DNA from: Streptomyces sp. NBRC 110035
GTDB lineage: Bacteria > Actinomycetota > Actinomycetes > Streptomycetales > Streptomycetaceae
Reading direction: 5' to 3'
Assembly (NCBI RefSeq): GCF_000829695.1
Contig: NZ_BBNN01000032.1
Location: forward strand, 62,001 to 126,000
DNA length: 64,000 nt
Under the pieces are notes generated by a model. That model had not been told where the DNA came from. It saw only the letters and a program-made list of their open reading frames with translations, and made no database searches. Both the position numbers and the translations under genes were made by a program. Shown here in pieces: positions 23,818-32,823 of this stretch (the first letter of the stretch is position 1; the number at the start of each line of letters is the position of its first letter).

Positions 23818-25332
23818 GTGGGACGCCACAGCCGCCGTGGACCCGCGCCCAAGGGCGACGCCCGACCGGCGCGGAGTGCGACGCCCCCGGGGCAGGGGGC
23901 GGCCTCCGGCGGGACCGGCGCGTACGGCCCGCCCGGGCAGGAGGCGCGGGGTGACGGCGCACCCGCGGGAGCCGGAACCCCTGCCCGCGGAGTGCCGCGG
24001 CTTCCGGACGGCCGGCTCCCGGACGGGAGGCCGGCGCGTGGAACGCCCCGCTTCCCCGACGGCACGCCCGCCCACGGCTTCCCCCGCCCGCCCGACGGCA
24101 CCCCCGCGCACGGCGTTCCGCGGGCCGCTCGTGGCGGCGGCCACCCCGAGCAGCGGGAACCCGGCGGCGGCTGGGGAGAGGTGGCGGGACGCGGCGCGGG
24201 TGCCGGGCCGGCCGGCAGGGCCGTGCCCCTGCCGGGACAGCGCCAGGCACCGCCCGAGCAGCCGCGCGGGCCAGGGGGACCGCGCGGGCGGCAGGGCCCG
24301 CGGCAGGACTACCTCGACGCCTTCGGTGAGGGCGACGACGTCTTCACGCCCCGTCCCCCCGCCACGACCCGCCCGGCCTCCGGCGCGGACTGTGCGCACC
24401 CCGCGGATCCCTGCGCCGCCGTCACCGACTGGAGCCCGGCCCCGGTCGCCGGGGCCCCGGCCGGCCCCGACGGCGACGCGCCGCCCACCGGGGCGACGGA
24501 GCAGAGCAAGGGTGCCAAGGGGCGCGCGTTCACCGGGATCGCGGCCGCCGCCGTCACCACCGTGCTGGCGGTCGTCGTGGCCGGTCAGGTCGCCGAGGAA
24601 CGCGACGGTTCCGACGACCTCCAGGCGCAGTCCGCCCCCGAACAGGCGGCGCGCGACGTCCGGGACCCCGGCGTGAACGGGGGCGCGGGCGACGAACGGG
24701 GCACCTCCCCGGGAGCCTCCCGCGCCGAGCCGCTGACGTACGCGCAGAAGATGGACGAGAAGTTCCCGTTCAGCGCCACGGCCGAGGGCTCGGGGAGGTT
24801 CGACGCGATGACCGGCATCGCCGACGGGTCCGGCAAGGGACAGCGGATCACCTACCGCGTGGACGTGGAGCAGGGGCTCGGCCTGGACGGGGCGCTCTTC
24901 GCCGAGGCGGTGCACAGGACGCTCAACGACAACCGCAGCTGGGCGCACAACGGCGCCCGCACCTTCGAACGCATCCACTCCGGCCGCCCCGACTTCGTCA
25001 TCACGCTCGCCAGTCCCGCGACGACCGCCGAGTGGTGCGCCAAGTCCGGCCTGGACACCACGGTCGACAACGTGTCCTGCGACTCGGCGGCCACCGAGCG
25101 CGTGATGATCAACGCGTTCCGCTGGGCGCGGGGCGCCACGACGTACGGCGACGAGCTGCTCGCCTACCGCCAGATGCTGATCAACCACGAGGTCGGCCAC
25201 CGCCTCGGGTACAACCACGTCACCTGTGACAAGGACGGCGACCTGGCCCCGGTCATGCAGCAGCAGACCAAGTTCCTCGAACACGACGGGATCAGGTGCC
25301 GGCCCAATGCCTGGGCTTATCCGAACAGCTGA
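23818..25332 (+). CDS. DUF3152 membrane-anchored metzincin-like protein
   Basis: A 504-aa protein. The N-terminal half is low-complexity (Gly/Pro/Arg) with a tandem repeat of the type FPDGTPAHGFPRP (about 62-100). A single membrane helix follows (about 240-262, AFTGIAAAAVTTVLAVVVAG). The extracellular domain ends with HEVGHRLGYNHVTC (about 457), the HExxHxxGxxH zinc signature of metzincin-type metalloproteases, and contains four Cys that may pair. This is the DUF3152 family (Rv3207c type); proteolysis has not been shown as far as I know. GTG 23818 is taken (VGRHSRRGP, GAGG 7 nt upstream). Confidence 0.88.
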   Translation: MGRHSRRGPAPKGDARPARSATPPGQGAASGGTGAYGPPGQEARGDGAPAGAGTPARGVPRLPDGRLPDGRPARGTPRFPDGTPAHGFPRPPDGTPAHGVPRAARGGGHPEQREPGGGWGEVAGRGAGAGPAGRAVPLPGQRQAPPEQPRGPGGPRGRQGPRQDYLDAFGEGDDVFTPRPPATTRPASGADCAHPADPCAAVTDWSPAPVAGAPAGPDGDAPPTGATEQSKGAKGRAFTGIAAAAVTTVLAVVVAGQVAEERDGSDDLQAQSAPEQAARDVRDPGVNGGAGDERGTSPGASRAEPLTYAQKMDEKFPFSATAEGSGRFDAMTGIADGSGKGQRITYRVDVEQGLGLDGALFAEAVHRTLNDNRSWAHNGARTFERIHSGRPDFVITLASPATTAEWCAKSGLDTTVDNVSCDSAATERVMINAFRWARGATTYGDELLAYRQMLINHEVGHRLGYNHVTCDKDGDLAPVMQQQTKFLEHDGIRCRPNAWAYPNS

Positions 25333-25514
25333 CGGTATCCGCTCCCTTAGCGCGACCCAACGCGCCCCACGCGGGAAAGTTACGACCGTTCACCCCTTCT
25401 GATGGTGCGACGGACAACCGTCCATCACGCCACCACCTTGTCCGCATACGTTCGTCCCGCTACGAGCCGCCGGGTCAACGGCGGCTCCCCATACGGGAGA
25501 TCGGGGGTGCACTC

Positions 25515-27305
25515 GTGCGCATCGGGCTGCTTACGGAGGGTGGTTATCCGTACGCGAGCGGTGACGCCGGACTCTGGTGCGACCGTCTCGTGCGCGGACT
25601 CGGGCACCACGAGTTCGACGTCTACGCGTTCAGTCGCAGCGAGGCCCAGGAGGACGACGGCTGGGTGCCGCTGCCGCCGCAGGTCGGCCGGGTGCGCACC
25701 GCGCCGCTGTGGACGGTCGAGGACGACGGGGTGGTGTACGGCAGGCGCGCGCGCCGGCGCTTCGCCGAGCACTACGGTGAACTCGTCGCCGTCCTCTGCG
25801 CACCCGACTCCGCGACGGCGACCCTCACGGTGGCACCCGACGAGGGCCCCGGGGGTGCCGGAACGGCAGGGACGACCCGTGCCCCGGCCGAGGCGGACCG
25901 TTTCGCCGGGGCGCTGTTCGGTCTCGCCGAACTCGCCCGCGACGAGGGCGGTCTCACCACCGCCCTCCGCTCCGAGACCGCCGTACGCGTCCTGGAAAGC
26001 GCCTGCCGTGAGCCCCGGGTGCTGCCGGCCGCGCGGGAGGCCCGGGTGCCGGACCTGCTGGCCGTGGCCGCGCACCTGCACCAGGCCCTGCGCCCCCTCT
26101 CCCTCGACTGGTACGAGGAGGACGGACTCGGCGCGGTCGACCTGTGCCACGCCGCCTCCGGCGGCACGGCCGCCCTGCCGGGTCTGCTCGCCGGCCACTT
26201 CTTCGGCGTCCCCCTGCTGGTGACCGAGTACGGCGTCCGACTGCGCACGCACTACCTGACCCGGCCGGACTCCTCACCCGCGGTCCGGTCCCTGCTCGCG
26301 GCCTTCCACGGCCGGCTCGCCGCCGAGACCTACCGGCGGGCCGCGTTCATCACCCCGGGCAACGCGCACGCCCGCCGCTGGCAGGAGCGCTGCGGCGCCG
26401 ACCGGGCGAAGGTCCGTACGGTCCCTCCCGGAATGGACGCGGCGCCCTTCACCCGGACGGGTGAGTCGCCGGAGCGCGCCGCCCCGCACACCCTCGTCTG
26501 GACCGGCCGGGTGGAGCCCGCCAAGGACCTGGTCTCGCTGCTGCACGCGTTCGCCCGGGTCCGCACGTCCGAGCCCTCGGCCCGCCTGCGGATCATCGGC
26601 GGCCCGGCCGGTCCCGAGGGCGCCCCCTACCTCGAGCACTGCAGGGACCTGGCCGCACGGCTCTTCCCGGACGGTGCCGGGAGCCCACACGCCGACGGCT
26701 CCGGCCCGGTGTCCTTCGAGGAGATCGGCGGCCCGGGACTCACCGGCCCCGCCGACGCGTACGCGGCGGGCGCCGTGACCGTCCTGTCCAGCGTTGTCGA
26801 AGGCTTCCCCGCCGGACTCGTCGAGGCGATGTTCGCGGGCCGCGCGACGGTGTCCACGGACGTCGGCGCCGTGGTCGAGGTCATCGGCGGCACCGGACTC
26901 GTCGTCCCCCCACGCGACCCGCGAGCGCTGGCCGAGGCGTGCGTGTCGCTGCTGCGCGACCCCGAGCGCCGCGCGCGCCTCGGTGCCGCCGCGCGCGCCC
27001 GCGCACTCGAACTGTTCACCGTCGAGCAGAACGTCGCCGCGTTCCACCACCTGTACCTGAAGACCGTCGCGCGCACCCCGGTCCGCCGCGTCCTCCTGAA
27101 CGGCACCGGTGATCCGCTGCCCTTCGCCGCACCCGCCGAGGCCCGTGTCCCCGGCCGCTGGGCCGGCCCCGCCTCCCACCGGCCGTCCCGCACCGTCCCG
27201 GCCTGGGCCACGGACACGCCCGTGCGGGCCACCGCCTCGGCCCGGTCCGCGACCACCCCGGTGGCGGACGCGTCGCCCGTCCCCGCGACGGAGGCGGCAC
27301 GATGA
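25515..27305 (+). CDS. PelF-like GT4 glycosyltransferase
   Basis: A 596-aa protein. The N-terminus RIGLLTEGGYPYASGD...WCDRLVRGL is the DUF3492 region typical of PelF-type enzymes. The C-terminal Rossmann half has the GT4 features: TGRVEPAKDLVSLLHAF, the late VVEGFPAGLVEAM glutamate motif and VPPRDPRALAEA. PelF links UDP-sugars into Pel polysaccharide in other bacteria, so this enzyme probably transfers an activated sugar; the acceptor is unknown. The C-terminal 70 residues are Ala/Pro-rich. GTG 25515 has a G-rich but imperfect ribosome site. It overlaps the next gene by ATGA and heads a three-gene operon absent, as I recall, from the equivalent mycobacterial locus. Confidence 0.87.
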   Translation: MRIGLLTEGGYPYASGDAGLWCDRLVRGLGHHEFDVYAFSRSEAQEDDGWVPLPPQVGRVRTAPLWTVEDDGVVYGRRARRRFAEHYGELVAVLCAPDSATATLTVAPDEGPGGAGTAGTTRAPAEADRFAGALFGLAELARDEGGLTTALRSETAVRVLESACREPRVLPAAREARVPDLLAVAAHLHQALRPLSLDWYEEDGLGAVDLCHAASGGTAALPGLLAGHFFGVPLLVTEYGVRLRTHYLTRPDSSPAVRSLLAAFHGRLAAETYRRAAFITPGNAHARRWQERCGADRAKVRTVPPGMDAAPFTRTGESPERAAPHTLVWTGRVEPAKDLVSLLHAFARVRTSEPSARLRIIGGPAGPEGAPYLEHCRDLAARLFPDGAGSPHADGSGPVSFEEIGGPGLTGPADAYAAGAVTVLSSVVEGFPAGLVEAMFAGRATVSTDVGAVVEVIGGTGLVVPPRDPRALAEACVSLLRDPERRARLGAAARARALELFTVEQNVAAFHHLYLKTVARTPVRRVLLNGTGDPLPFAAPAEARVPGRWAGPASHRPSRTVPAWATDTPVRATASARSATTPVADASPVPATEAAR

Positions 27306-28477
27306 CGGGCCTGGACGAACTGGACCACGAGACCGCGCAGCCCCGCGCCGGCCGGGGCACCGCCGACCCCGTGAAGGCGCTGCTGCACCGCCACCGCGAG
27401 CTGTGCGAACGCGCGGTGGACCCCCTGGAGATCGCGGCGGGCCTCGAGGCGCACGGCGTCACCGACCGGACCGCCGCACGCTTCCGGCACCGGGACGTCT
27501 TCTCCCTCGCGGAGGAGCTGTACGCCCGCATCCCGCGCGACGGAGACGTCTCCCGCCCCTCCGCCGGCAGGAACGCCCCCGGGCTCCGCGCCGGCTGGGT
27601 CGTCCTCACCCTGCTCCCCGGCGTCCTCGGCCTCGCGGCGGTGGCCGCCCTGCGCCTCACCCACGGCCAGACCCGCGTCTACGCGGTCGCCGCGGGCGTC
27701 CTCGTCATCGCCCTGGCCATGCGCGCGGCCCTGCGACGCGGCAGGCCGTCAGGCACCAGGCCCGCCGTGTCCGACCCACCCACCACGGGCACGGCGGCCG
27801 GGACCTGCTGGCTCGTCGGCTACGCCCTCCTGGGCGACGGCCTGCTCCGGACCGCGATCGCCGGCGGCCCCGACACCCTGCCCACCGGCGTCACCGGCGT
27901 CACCTCCGACGGCGGCTGGGCGCTCGCCGTCGCCCCGGCCCTGGCCCTCACCCTGGCCTTCGCCCCCGGTGCCTGGAGCGCCCGGCTGTTCGCCGTACGG
28001 GCCCGCCGCAAGGTCGCGGCCAGCCGCGACCTCGAGGACTTCGCCGACTCCGTGCGCCCCCTGCTGTTCGGCGCCCTCGCCCTGTTCCTGTGCGCCCTGG
28101 CCGCTCTCTTCGCCTTCTGCGCCACGGCCCTGGACGAGCCCTTCACCCTCCACGAGGTCCTCACCCTGGGTGCCCTCTTCTTCCTGGCCCGCCTCCTCTC
28201 CCTGCACGGATTCACCCACGCGCCGAAGGTGATCCTCGTCGCCGCGGCCCTCGCCCAGGCAACCGTCCTGGCCGTGGTCCTCACGGCCCGCCTGCCCGGC
28301 TGCGGGGCGCTGGCCACCCCCGTGGAAACCCTGGTCACCGCCTGGGACCCCAGCGGCGTCCCCACCCTCATCTGCGGCGGGGCCGCCCTGACCCTTCTGA
28401 TCCACGCAGCACGCACCCTCACCCGAGCCTCGGCCCACGCCCAGCCGGAGGCCCCATCCCAAGGAGATCCCGCATGA
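27302..28477 (+). CDS. Polytopic membrane protein of the glycosyltransferase operon
   Basis: A 391-aa protein. A soluble N-terminus (about 1-95, with an ELCERAVDPLEIAAGLEAHGVTD segment that resembles a degenerate helical domain) is followed by about eight hydrophobic segments (from about 98 onward). It is not PelG-like in length or pattern. ATG 27302 overlaps the preceding stop by 4 nt (ATGA), and its own stop overlaps the start of a 15-codon ORF. The context suggests assembly or export of a glycan with the neighbouring transferase and epimerase; the family is unknown to me. Confidence 0.8.
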   Translation: MTGLDELDHETAQPRAGRGTADPVKALLHRHRELCERAVDPLEIAAGLEAHGVTDRTAARFRHRDVFSLAEELYARIPRDGDVSRPSAGRNAPGLRAGWVVLTLLPGVLGLAAVAALRLTHGQTRVYAVAAGVLVIALAMRAALRRGRPSGTRPAVSDPPTTGTAAGTCWLVGYALLGDGLLRTAIAGGPDTLPTGVTGVTSDGGWALAVAPALALTLAFAPGAWSARLFAVRARRKVAASRDLEDFADSVRPLLFGALALFLCALAALFAFCATALDEPFTLHEVLTLGALFFLARLLSLHGFTHAPKVILVAAALAQATVLAVVLTARLPGCGALATPVETLVTAWDPSGVPTLICGGAALTLLIHAARTLTRASAHAQPEAPSQGDPA

Positions 28478-28521
28478 TCACCCGTCCAGCACCCCCGGTC
28501 GCCACAGGAGCCGCCCGATGA
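28474..28521 (+). CDS. ATGA-coupled micro-ORF, 15 aa
   Basis: ATG 28474 overlaps the stop of the membrane protein gene (ATGA), and its own TGA (28519-28521) overlaps the ATG of the epimerase gene (ATGA). It encodes MITRPAPPVATGAAR. AAGGAG lies 8 nt before the ATG. It may be a real micropeptide or a translation-coupling bridge that keeps ribosomes moving from one cistron to the next. Confidence 0.5.
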   Translation: MITRPAPPVATGAAR

Positions 28522-29546
28522 GAGTCCTGCTGATCGGAGCAGGCGGCTACCTCGGCCGCTTCGTCGCCGACCGCCTGCTCGCCGACCCGGCCGTCCAGCT
28601 CACCGCTCTCGGCCGCGGCGACGACGCCGACGTCCGCTTCGACCTCGCCACCGGCAGCCCCGGCGCGCTCACCCGCTTCCTCGACGCCGTCCACCCCGGC
28701 GTCGTGGTCAACTGCGCCGGCACCACCCGCGGCGGAGCCCGCGACCTCACCCGGCACAACACCGTCGCCGTGGCCACCGTCTGTGAGGCCCTGCGCCGCA
28801 GCGGCTGCGGCGCCCGGCTCGTGCAGATCGGCTGCAGCGCCGAGTACGGCCCCAGCCAGCCCAACTCCTCCACCGCGGAGGACGCCGTCCCCCGCCCCGG
28901 CGGTCCGTACGGCGTGAGCAAGCTCGCCGCGACCGAACTCGTCCTCGGTTCCGGCCTGGACGCCGTGGTCCTGCGGGTCTTCTCGCCCGCGGGCCCCGGC
29001 ACCCCCGCCGGCTCGCCGCTCGGCCGCCTCGCCGAGGCCATGCGCCGTGCCATGCAGGCCGGCGACGGTGAACTGAAGCTCGGCGGTCTCGGCGTCCAGC
29101 GCGACTTCGTCGACGTCCGGGACGTGGCCCGAGCCGTCCACGCGGCCTCGCTCTCCGCCGCGCAGGGGGTCATCAACATCGGTTCGGGCCGCGCCGTCCG
29201 CCTGCGGGACGCCGCCGGGGCGCTCGCCCGGGTCGCCGGGTACAGCGGCGTCCTGAACGAGCTCGACGGTCCGCCCGGCGCCCACCTCTCCCACTCCGGC
29301 CACAGCGGGCACGGTGGTCACGCGGGGCACACCGCCCACACCCCGCATCCGAGGCCGGCCATCGGGCACCCCCGGGGCGAGTCCGACCAGCACACGGTCT
29401 CGGTCGCGTTCCCCTACCCGGACGGCTGCGGCAGCTGGCAGCAGGCGGACGTGCGCACCGCGCGCGACCGGCTCGGCTGGCGCCCCCGTATCAATCTCGA
29501 GGAGTCCCTCGCCGACATCTGGATGGAGGCGGCATGCCGTATCTGA
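28518..29546 (+). CDS. NAD-dependent epimerase/dehydratase with His-rich insert
   Basis: A 342-aa extended-SDR protein: GAGGYLG dinucleotide motif at the N-terminus, NCAG strand, and YGVSK catalytic Tyr/Lys (about 133-137), with the DFVDVRDVARA signature later. Substrates of such enzymes are usually nucleotide sugars, fitting the operon with a glycosyltransferase. Between about residues 255 and 295 a His/Gly-rich stretch (about eleven His in 40 residues; HSGHSGHGGHAGHTAH) interrupts the substrate domain, which is unusual. ATG 28518 has GGAG 7 nt upstream. Confidence 0.87.
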   Translation: MRVLLIGAGGYLGRFVADRLLADPAVQLTALGRGDDADVRFDLATGSPGALTRFLDAVHPGVVVNCAGTTRGGARDLTRHNTVAVATVCEALRRSGCGARLVQIGCSAEYGPSQPNSSTAEDAVPRPGGPYGVSKLAATELVLGSGLDAVVLRVFSPAGPGTPAGSPLGRLAEAMRRAMQAGDGELKLGGLGVQRDFVDVRDVARAVHAASLSAAQGVINIGSGRAVRLRDAAGALARVAGYSGVLNELDGPPGAHLSHSGHSGHGGHAGHTAHTPHPRPAIGHPRGESDQHTVSVAFPYPDGCGSWQQADVRTARDRLGWRPRINLEESLADIWMEAACRI

Positions 29547-29839
29547 TCCACCGGAACCATCCGGGCGGTCCGAGTCACCAGGGCGGTCCGGCCCGTCCGG
29601 GCAGTCCGGTGCCTCCGAGCGGTCCGGCCCGTCCCGGCCGGCCGCCGCGGGCGACGGCAGACCCGGGGCCGGCACCGGCAGGGGCGCAAGCGCTGGTGTC
29701 CGCACCGGCTCCGGGGTGCCCGGTCCGGCGTGTCCTCTCCCCGCTCCGGCCGAGTGGAACGCGTTCACCCGCCCGGGGGCCGCTGCCCGGCCACTGGGAC
29801 GATGTCGTCTCGCAGGTCGGGATGGGTGTCTCGGAATGA
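29534..29839 (+). pseudogene. Possible remnant of a fourth operon gene (spherulin-4-like?)
   Basis: ATG 29534 lies inside the epimerase end with an excellent ribosome site (GGAGG, 6 nt), as for a coupled fourth gene. The 101-codon frame soon becomes Gly/Pro/Ser repeats (imperfect ggcggtccg units, 29565-29640) with weak third-position bias. In another frame at about 29745-29780 the sequence reads PAEWNAFTRPGA. From memory this resembles the start of spherulation-family (spherulin-4) proteins found next to such genes. If so, repeat expansion, frameshift and deletion destroyed it. This rests on memory alone. Confidence 0.3.
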
Positions 29840-29903
29840 AAAAGGCCATGGCACTGTTGGGGGGAAGAACAACCGTAGTGATTGACCGACCAACGGAGTC
29901 CCC

Positions 29904-31082
29904 GTGTCGTTGCCACCCCTGGTCGAGCCGGCCGCCGAGCTCACCGTAGACGAGGTCCGCAGGTACTCCCGCCACCTGATCATCCCCGACGTGGGGATGG
30001 CCGGGCAGAAGCGGCTGAAGAACGCCAAGGTGCTGTTCGTCGGCGCCGGTGGCCTGGGTTCGCCGGGGCTGATGTACCTGGCCGCGGCGGGCGTGGGCAC
30101 GCTCGGCATCGTGGAGTTCGACGAGGTCGACGAGTCGAACCTGCAGCGGCAGATCATCCACAGCCAGGCCGACATCGGCCGGCCCAAGGCCGAGTCCGCG
30201 CGCGACACGATCAAGGGCATCAACCCCTACGTGAACGTGGTCCTCCACGAGGAGCGCCTCGAGGCCGACAACGTGATGGGTCTCTTCGGCGACTACGACC
30301 TCATCGTCGACGGCACGGACAACTTCGCGACCCGCTACCTGGTCAACGACGCGTGCGTGCTGTTGAACAAGCCCTACGTCTGGGGCTCGATCTACCGCTT
30401 CGACGGCCAGGCCTCGGTGTTCTGGTCCGAGCACGGCCCCTGCTACCGCTGCCTCTACCCGGAGCCCCCGCCCCCCGGCATGGTCCCCTCCTGCGCCGAG
30501 GGCGGCGTCCTGGGCGTGCTGTGCGCGTCCATCGGCTCCATCCAGGCCAACGAGGCCATCAAGCTCCTCGCCGGCATCGGTGAGCCGCTGGTCGGCCGCC
30601 TGATGATCTACGACGCCCTGGAGATGCAGTACCGTCAGGTCAAGGTCCGCAAGGACCCCGACTGCGCGATCTGCGGCGAGAACCCGACCGTCACCGAGCT
30701 CATCGACTACGAGGCCTTCTGCGGCGTCGTCTCCGACGAGGCCCAGGCGGCGGCGGCCGGCTCCACGATCACTCCCAAGCAGCTCAAGGAATGGATCGAC
30801 GACGGCGAGAGCATCGAGATCATCGACGTCCGCGAGCCGAACGAGTTCGAGATCGTCTCCATCCCCGGCGCCCGGCTGATCCCGAAGAACGAGTTCCTCA
30901 TGGGCAGCGCCCTGGAGAGCCTCCCGCAGGACAAGAAGATCGTCTTGAACTGCAAGACGGGCGTCCGCAGTGCGGAAGTCCTCGCGGTCCTGAAGTCCGC
31001 GGGCTTCGCCGACGCCGTTCACGTCGGCGGCGGCGTCGTCGGCTGGGTCAACCAGATCGAACCGGCCAAGCCGATCTACTGA
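29904..31082 (+). CDS. moeZ: MoeZ/MoeB-type adenylyltransferase-rhodanese fusion
   Basis: A 392-aa fusion. The E1-like domain (about 1-260) has the GAGGLGSPG nucleotide loop, R in SNLQRQ, the DGTDNF strand and two CxxC zinc pairs (CYRC and CAIC). The rhodanese domain (about 285-392) has the active-site loop LNCKTGVRS with Cys. The enzyme adenylates the C-terminal Gly of small sulfur carriers (MoaD, ThiS, CysO) and can pass on sulfur; in actinomycetes it serves molybdopterin, cysteine and thiosugar routes. GTG 29904 has GGAG 5 nt upstream. The window also holds moaE, a direct downstream user of charged MoaD. Confidence 0.95.
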   Translation: MSLPPLVEPAAELTVDEVRRYSRHLIIPDVGMAGQKRLKNAKVLFVGAGGLGSPGLMYLAAAGVGTLGIVEFDEVDESNLQRQIIHSQADIGRPKAESARDTIKGINPYVNVVLHEERLEADNVMGLFGDYDLIVDGTDNFATRYLVNDACVLLNKPYVWGSIYRFDGQASVFWSEHGPCYRCLYPEPPPPGMVPSCAEGGVLGVLCASIGSIQANEAIKLLAGIGEPLVGRLMIYDALEMQYRQVKVRKDPDCAICGENPTVTELIDYEAFCGVVSDEAQAAAAGSTITPKQLKEWIDDGESIEIIDVREPNEFEIVSIPGARLIPKNEFLMGSALESLPQDKKIVLNCKTGVRSAEVLAVLKSAGFADAVHVGGGVVGWVNQIEPAKPIY

Positions 31083-31119
31083 CCGATCCCCGGGCAGGCC
31101 CCGGGCCCCGGGCGTTTTC

Positions 31120-31160
31120 GGCGGGGGCTCCGCGCACCACGGATGCGCGGAGCCCCCGCC
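31120..31160. terminator. Bidirectional terminator, moeZ and peptidase
   Basis: GGCGGGGGCTCCGCGCA and its inverted copy form a perfect 17-bp stem with a 7-nt loop between convergent genes. Confidence 0.75.
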
Positions 31161-31164
31161 GTCG

Positions 31165-32658
31165 TCAAGAGCAGACCCTGCCGTCCTTCGGCACCGTGCC
31201 GTCCAGCAGATACGCGTTCACGGTGGAGTCGACACAGTCGCTCCCACTGCCGTACGCACCATGGCCCTCGCCCTTCCAGGTGAGCACGGTTCCCACGCCC
31301 TCGCCCAGCTCGTCCGCCATCCGCTGCGCGCCCTCGTACGGGGTGGCGGGGTCGCCGGTGTTGCCGATCACCAGGACCGGCGCGGCACCCGGCGCGCTCA
31401 CCTCCGGGGTGTCGTGCTGGCCGGGGACCGGCCAGTCGTGGCACCAGCCGGCCGTGTCCCAGCCGAGGAACGGGCCGAACACCGGCGATATCCGCTCGAA
31501 CTCCGGCAGCAGTTCCTCCGTCTCGGCCACCGTCATCCGCTGCTTGTCGTCCAGGCACGATATGGCCCGCTGCGAGTGGGTCGTCGTGCCGTACTTCCCC
31601 GACGCGTCCCGTTCGTTGTAGCCGTCGGCCAGCGCCAGCAGCTCCGAGCCGTCACCCTCCTCGGCCGCCTCCAGGGCACTGGTCAGCACCGGCCAGCTGG
31701 TCCGGCTGTACAACGGGAGGACGATGCCGGTCAGCGCCAGCGACTGGGTCAGTTCCCGCCCCTGCGAGGACGTCGGCAGCGGCTCGGCGTCGATCCGGTC
31801 CAGGAGCTCCGCTATCTCACGCGACCCCTGCTCGGGGTCCCGGCCGGTGGACTTCAGATAGTTGTCCAGCGCGCGCTGGAATCCGCGCGTCTGGTTCTCG
31901 GCGTGCCCCACCGTGTCGGCGGTCGGGTCGACCACCGCGTCGAGAGTCAGCCGTCCCACCTTCTTCGGGAACAGGTGGGCGTAGACGCCGCCGAGTTCGG
32001 TGCCGTAGGAGATCCCGAAGTAGTTGAGCCTGTCGTCCCCCAGAGCCTGCCGGATGCGGTCCATGTCACGGGCGGTGTCGGTGGTCGATACATGGGCCAG
32101 CAGCTCGCCGGCCGACTCCTGGCAGCCCTTCCCGAAGTCCGCCGCGTCCGCGAGGTACGCCTGCCTCTCGGCCGGGGTGTCCGGGGTGAAGTCCACCGAC
32201 TCGGCCGCCTGGATCTCCTCGTCGTCCCGGCAGCGGATGCCCTCGCTGGCGGCCACCCCGCGCGGGTCCCAGCTCACCAGGTCGTACCGCTCGCGCAACT
32301 GCGAGGCGGTAGTGGCGTAGGAAGGCATCCCGGACACGCCGGAGCCGCCGGGGCCGCCGAAGTTGAACAGCAGGGATCCGAGACGGTCGTCCCCCGTGGC
32401 CTTCGCCCGGATCATCGCCAGCCCGATCGTCCTGCCGTCCGGCTCCGACCAGTCCAGTGGCACCTCGAGCGTGCCGCACTGCCATTCCCCACCGGGGGCG
32501 GGCGTGTCCCCGGAGGCCTCGCAGCGCCCCCAGTCGATCGCCGTCCCGCCGCTCCTGTCCTGGTCGTCGGAGCCGTCGTCGGAGGAGCCGCCGCTGCACC
32601 CTGCCGTCAGCAGCGCGGCACAGGCCGCCAGCGCCGTCCACCGTACGAAACGCGTCAT
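31165..32658 (-). CDS. S33 tripeptidyl aminopeptidase-like lipoprotein
   Basis: A 497-aa protein with a lipoprotein signal (LLTAGC, Cys21) and the alpha/beta-hydrolase architecture of the Streptomyces Slp/Tap peptidases: FNFGGPGGSG oxyanion loop, GISYGTELG nucleophile elbow, Asp in IGNTGDPATPY and His in WKGEGHGAYG. These cell-surface enzymes remove tripeptides or act as secreted proline-type peptidases. Six to eight Cys in the mature part suggest disulfides. I use ATG 32658; the ATG 9 nt earlier is too close to the GAGGGG ribosome site. Confidence 0.92.
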   Translation of the reverse strand: MTRFVRWTALAACAALLTAGCSGGSSDDGSDDQDRSGGTAIDWGRCEASGDTPAPGGEWQCGTLEVPLDWSEPDGRTIGLAMIRAKATGDDRLGSLLFNFGGPGGSGVSGMPSYATTASQLRERYDLVSWDPRGVAASEGIRCRDDEEIQAAESVDFTPDTPAERQAYLADAADFGKGCQESAGELLAHVSTTDTARDMDRIRQALGDDRLNYFGISYGTELGGVYAHLFPKKVGRLTLDAVVDPTADTVGHAENQTRGFQRALDNYLKSTGRDPEQGSREIAELLDRIDAEPLPTSSQGRELTQSLALTGIVLPLYSRTSWPVLTSALEAAEEGDGSELLALADGYNERDASGKYGTTTHSQRAISCLDDKQRMTVAETEELLPEFERISPVFGPFLGWDTAGWCHDWPVPGQHDTPEVSAPGAAPVLVIGNTGDPATPYEGAQRMADELGEGVGTVLTWKGEGHGAYGSGSDCVDSTVNAYLLDGTVPKDGRVCS

Positions 32659-32747
32659 GTGCCACATTCCCCTCGCGGGCCGTCCGCACCGTGCGGCGGA
32701 TGGCGGTCAGGCCATGGTAGGCAGATCCCGCGTTCACCGCGGAAGCC

Positions 32748-32756
32748 TGTGGATAA
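32748..32756. promoter_or_regulatory. Isolated perfect DnaA-box sequence
   Basis: TGTGGATAA is the reverse complement of the canonical TTATCCACA box. It lies in a short gap between minus-strand genes with no box cluster around it. Confidence 0.25.
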
Positions 32757-32823
32757 CCCTCTGACCTGCTGTTCTGTGGAGCTCTTCGGCGTCTGCTCGC
32801 CGTTGCCCGACGCAGGGCCTTCT

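Noticed and set aside
25515..29546. Complete pel exopolysaccharide operon
   Set aside because: Only the transferase is PelF-like; no PelA-E or PelG-type gene is present.
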